This document shows, in pieces, positions 61,536-64,000 of a stretch of DNA of 64,000 nt (position 1 is its first letter; every line of letters starts with the position of its first letter). The position numbers and the translations under genes were made by a program. Origin of the DNA: a virus; IMG/VR virus record IMGVR_UViG_3300043122_000207, positions 1 to 64,000 of that record, one strand, 5' to 3'. The notes under the pieces are model-generated. The model worked only from the letters and a program-made list of their open reading frames with translations, searched no databases and had not been told where the DNA came from.

Positions 61536-62951
61536 TTACATTGCTTTTTTTAGTTCTTGTTTTAATGCTGGATCTTGCACACACATATTTAATACTGCTT
61601 TAGGTTGCATGTTAGTTTTAAGAATAAATTTCTGACCTTTAGGTAGTTCTCTTGAAAGGGTTCTTGCAAAACCTGATAAAGCAACACTAATAGATTGCAC
61701 AGGATCATAACCATTCTTTAATGCAACACCGACTATTTCTTGAATGATTGGTTTGATAATAGCAAAATCTTTTTTATCCAAAATAACAATTAAAGGTTCT
61801 GTTACTTTACCATTCATTAAATCAGCATCTTTTAATTTATATCTCTTACCTGAGTTTTTACCAATAGCAAAACCGTTTCTAGCTTCTTTAGCTTTAATCA
61901 TTCTAAGAAGTCTTGACATATTATTTTCCTTGATCATGGTTGTTCTTAAATCGTTGATGATATTGCTTTCAGCAATCAGTACCTCGTGGGCTTTGAATGC
62001 TCTGGCAGTTTCTTCACCAAGCAAATCAAAAGACTCCCTAATCATTTCTTCGTCCATTTCTGCTTCGTAATCTTCTGCTGCTGGTTCTTCTCCTTCTTCG
62101 TCATCGCCATACAGTTCATTAAAGCTATCTTCTAATTCTTCTGGTGGTGTTTCTTCCATATCATCCATTCTTTCTAAGAACTCTTTTTTCTTCATTAATC
62201 TTAATCTATCAAAAGCCACAGCAATAGCGACATAGACTATAGTATCTAACTTAGCTGACTGCATGATCACATCTTCACCAGCATCAATATTTGAATATGT
62301 ATCAATCACTCTTTCTTTTATAATGGAAATGTAATCCTTATCAGGGGTTACTTTATTATTAAAGGGATCTAAAGATTGGATTGCATCGAAAGTTGATTCA
62401 CCAATTGTTTCTGATTCGTCTACTTCATCTTCGAAACCCATTCCCTCTTCATCTTCTACATCTAATTCTTCTTCTAGTTCTTCTGCTTCTTCTTTATCCT
62501 TTTTGACTTTTTCTGCATCTTCTTTCATTTCTTTTTTAATTGTTTGGGAAATCTCTTCTTCTATGTCTGTATTCTCCATTTCACCTAATACATCTTCTAC
62601 TTCTTTTGGTGCCTCTTTGGTTTCTTCTTCATCTTTAGCCTCACCAATTAATTTAGAATAATGATCTGTTAAACCCTCAATGATACCACGAATATAGATT
62701 GTATTGAATTCGTTTGTCTGTTTTACTCTTTCATCGAATTCTTCAAAGGGAAGTATTTCATCAACAACCTCACCTATATGGTATTTGACATCTCTAGCAG
62801 GGATATCTGATAACTGTTCTTTTTGTTGATCTGGAATCGAGTTAAAGATAACCTCACCCATAACTGACTGATAAATCTTATCATAAGATTCATCTAACAT
62901 TTTTCCTTTTTTATTTAATAAAATTTGATCTTCAAAACTATTAAAGTACAT
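61536..62951 (-). CDS. Acidic structural-type protein, 471 aa
   Basis: The 471-residue protein has two very acidic Glu/Asp regions (about 110-185 and 270-300) between helical domains. A basic, ordered C-terminal domain follows (KGQKFILKTNMQPK). No enzyme motif. Similar acidic proteins act as scaffold, chaperone or prohead proteins in phages, which fits but is not proven. The start at 62951 overlaps the end of the upstream gene by 11 bases. Confidence 0.5.
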   Translation of the reverse strand: MYFNSFEDQILLNKKGKMLDESYDKIYQSVMGEVIFNSIPDQQKEQLSDIPARDVKYHIGEVVDEILPFEEFDERVKQTNEFNTIYIRGIIEGLTDHYSKLIGEAKDEEETKEAPKEVEDVLGEMENTDIEEEISQTIKKEMKEDAEKVKKDKEEAEELEEELDVEDEEGMGFEDEVDESETIGESTFDAIQSLDPFNNKVTPDKDYISIIKERVIDTYSNIDAGEDVIMQSAKLDTIVYVAIAVAFDRLRLMKKKEFLERMDDMEETPPEELEDSFNELYGDDEEGEEPAAEDYEAEMDEEMIRESFDLLGEETARAFKAHEVLIAESNIINDLRTTMIKENNMSRLLRMIKAKEARNGFAIGKNSGKRYKLKDADLMNGKVTEPLIVILDKKDFAIIKPIIQEIVGVALKNGYDPVQSISVALSGFARTLSRELPKGQKFILKTNMQPKAVLNMCVQDPALKQELKKAM

Positions 62952-63222
62952 TATCTACACCTCTTTTTTTATTATAGTTATTAACATGATAGGATACAAA
63001 TTCTTTAGAATTTTCTTTTTCTAAAACTTCTTTAATATCCTTTTTATGATAGAAATTATTGGACAAGGAAAGAAGTGTTGAAAGTGTTCTTTCCCTATTC
63101 ACAAACTCACCAAATAAACGATTTATATCTTTAGCAGAAACTTCTATATCAGTTTTTTTTATTATCTCATTTGCTATATTCATTAAAAGCAGTTTGTCTT
63201 TTTCTTCTACTGTCGCAATCAT
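62941..63222 (-). CDS. Hypothetical protein, 93 aa
   Basis: Not recognised. The start at 63222 follows AAAGGGTGAG; the longer frame to 63282 overlaps the upstream gene. It is a helical, charged protein. It overlaps the next gene, so translation is coupled. Confidence 0.5.
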   Translation of the reverse strand: MIATVEEKDKLLLMNIANEIIKKTDIEVSAKDINRLFGEFVNRERTLSTLLSLSNNFYHKKDIKEVLEKENSKEFVSYHVNNYNKKRGVDNVL

Positions 63223-63238
63223 TAAGCTCACCCTTTTT

Positions 63239-64000
63239 TTATAGTTTACCTTTAGACTCCACAACATAAGTTGAAAGAGCATTCACATTTTTAGATTTTT
63301 TTCCACCCAATAGTTTAGGGTTTATATTTTCTAAAATGGTTATGACTTCATCTGCATAGAAAACACTGTTGATATATTTAGCAGCTTTATCGATACATTT
63401 ATTTTTTCTTTTAGCTTTATCTTTTATATGTGAATACGATGTGTGGAACTTTAGTTTCTTTATGAATTTTTTAAAATGCTCAAACAGTTCCTTACCCTCT
63501 AAACCTTTCATTTCTATATATTTTCTAGAAAGTTTAAATTTATTATACACCATAGATTTCTTTATTGATTTTTCATAACAGTCATAAAGATAATCTTCTG
63601 AGTATAACACATCTATTTCTACTCTGGGATTATTGGAATAATATTTTTCTGTATAATTTTTAATTATTGAACTGTCATTTAATATTATTTTAAAAGCGTC
63701 ATCTTGTAATATATCCCAATGTACCTTTTCTATATTATCATTATCCTTTAAACCCAAAGCAGGAGCATTTTCTTTTTCTAAAATCTCATCAGGCAATGCT
63801 GCATCGAATGCTTTTTTTGGTTCTACATATATCCTTAAAACCAACATATGAGGGTATGTTACACATGTGTTTAATAATAGTTCATCTTCCTCATATAGTT
63901 TTTTAAATAACTTCTTTAAAGCATTTTTATTTGGGTTATAGAAATGTCCAGATTTAGTACCCCTAGGTCTTGAATCACTTACAGGTGTACCCGGGATAAC
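63239..64000 (-). CDS. RusA-like Holliday-junction nuclease, N-terminus outside window
   Basis: The reading frame is open to the right edge, so at least 253 residues are present; the ATG at 63847 is internal. The edge part begins VIPGTPVSDSRPRGTKSGHFYNP, the RusA-type start (I.G.P...RPR...YNP). DNDNIEKVHWDILQDD and ILNDSSIIKNYTEKYYSNNPRVEIDV then match the DNL/DD and K-Y-PR.EI segments of RusA nucleases. These cut Holliday junctions in recombination. A C-terminal extension of about 100 Lys-rich residues is extra. The true start lies beyond the window. Confidence 0.6.
   Translation of the reverse strand, partial: VIPGTPVSDSRPRGTKSGHFYNPNKNALKKLFKKLYEEDELLLNTCVTYPHMLVLRIYVEPKKAFDAALPDEILEKENAPALGLKDNDNIEKVHWDILQDDAFKIILNDSSIIKNYTEKYYSNNPRVEIDVLYSEDYLYDCYEKSIKKSMVYNKFKLSRKYIEMKGLEGKELFEHFKKFIKKLKFHTSYSHIKDKAKRKNKCIDKAAKYINSVFYADEVITILENINPKLLGGKKSKNVNALSTYVVESKGKL

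Noticed and set aside
1-64000. Integrated prophage or bacterial chromosome segment
   Set aside because: There are no host genes, attachment sites or intact integrase, and the content is entirely phage-type.

Overview
The window looks like part of the genome of a large ('jumbo'-type) tailed bacteriophage. The evidence is gene content: a phage-type multisubunit RNA polymerase beta' gene, a DnaB-like helicase, a split family B DNA polymerase, an SbcD/Mre11-like nuclease, dUTPase, an SSB-like protein, a RusA-like nuclease, and two long blocks of virion/tail-fibre-like genes. Genes are dense, in long same-strand runs with short or overlapping junctions. There are no rRNA, tRNA, CRISPR or cellular housekeeping genes. 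The DNA is strongly AT-rich, with AAAGGAGATG-type ribosome binding sites and some TTG/GTG starts, which points to a low-GC Gram-positive (Firmicutes-like) host. The host cannot be named from the sequence. Neither capsid nor terminase was recognised in this window.

Layout. (A) 1-14498, minus strand: tail-fibre/adhesin and structural genes, including RCC1 propellers, a discoidin domain, a repeated beta shaft, a wrecked paralogue of a fibre gene, and two very large structural proteins. (B) 14592-34900, mostly plus strand: replication/recombination genes (SbcD-like, DnaB-like), two proteins with arginine-rich disordered tails, then about 25 small accessory genes. These include two Tad2 (DUF2829) anti-Thoeris-type proteins, a degenerate tyrosine recombinase next to direct and inverted repeats, two small secreted proteins, and dUTPase. 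(C) 40670-36208, minus strand: a membrane protein and RNA polymerase beta'. The beta' gene is interrupted by two group I introns; the first carries an HNH homing endonuclease. (D) 40742-51897, plus strand: a second structural block with baseplate-like proteins and beta-helix/GLUG fibres. Several of these share domains with block A. (E) 51968-57490, plus strand: SSB-like protein and the N-terminal half of a family B DNA polymerase. (F) 57594-59939, plus strand: a GLUG-type adhesin that appears broken into three genes. (G) 64000-59974, minus strand: a RusA-like nuclease running off the window, an acidic structural-type protein, a GH13 alpha-amylase, and a small gene.

Regulation. Seven intergenic sites, all on the plus strand and all upstream of early/replication-type units, share the motif TTATATATTATA. 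It is a candidate phage promoter class, possibly read by a phage or host polymerase early in infection. Most transcription units end in clear GC-stem/T-tail hairpins. A perfect 16-bp palindrome lies between the divergent RNA polymerase and structural units.

Highlights: the beta' gene can be rebuilt exactly. Removing both introns joins three in-phase exons into a 929-residue protein. The first intron sits directly after the catalytic DxDGD motif and the second directly before the bridge helix. Other notable points are paired Tad2 fusion proteins, a phage-encoded alpha-amylase, a polymerase split after motif A, a fibre-gene fossil, and an integrase-fold protein that has lost most catalytic residues.
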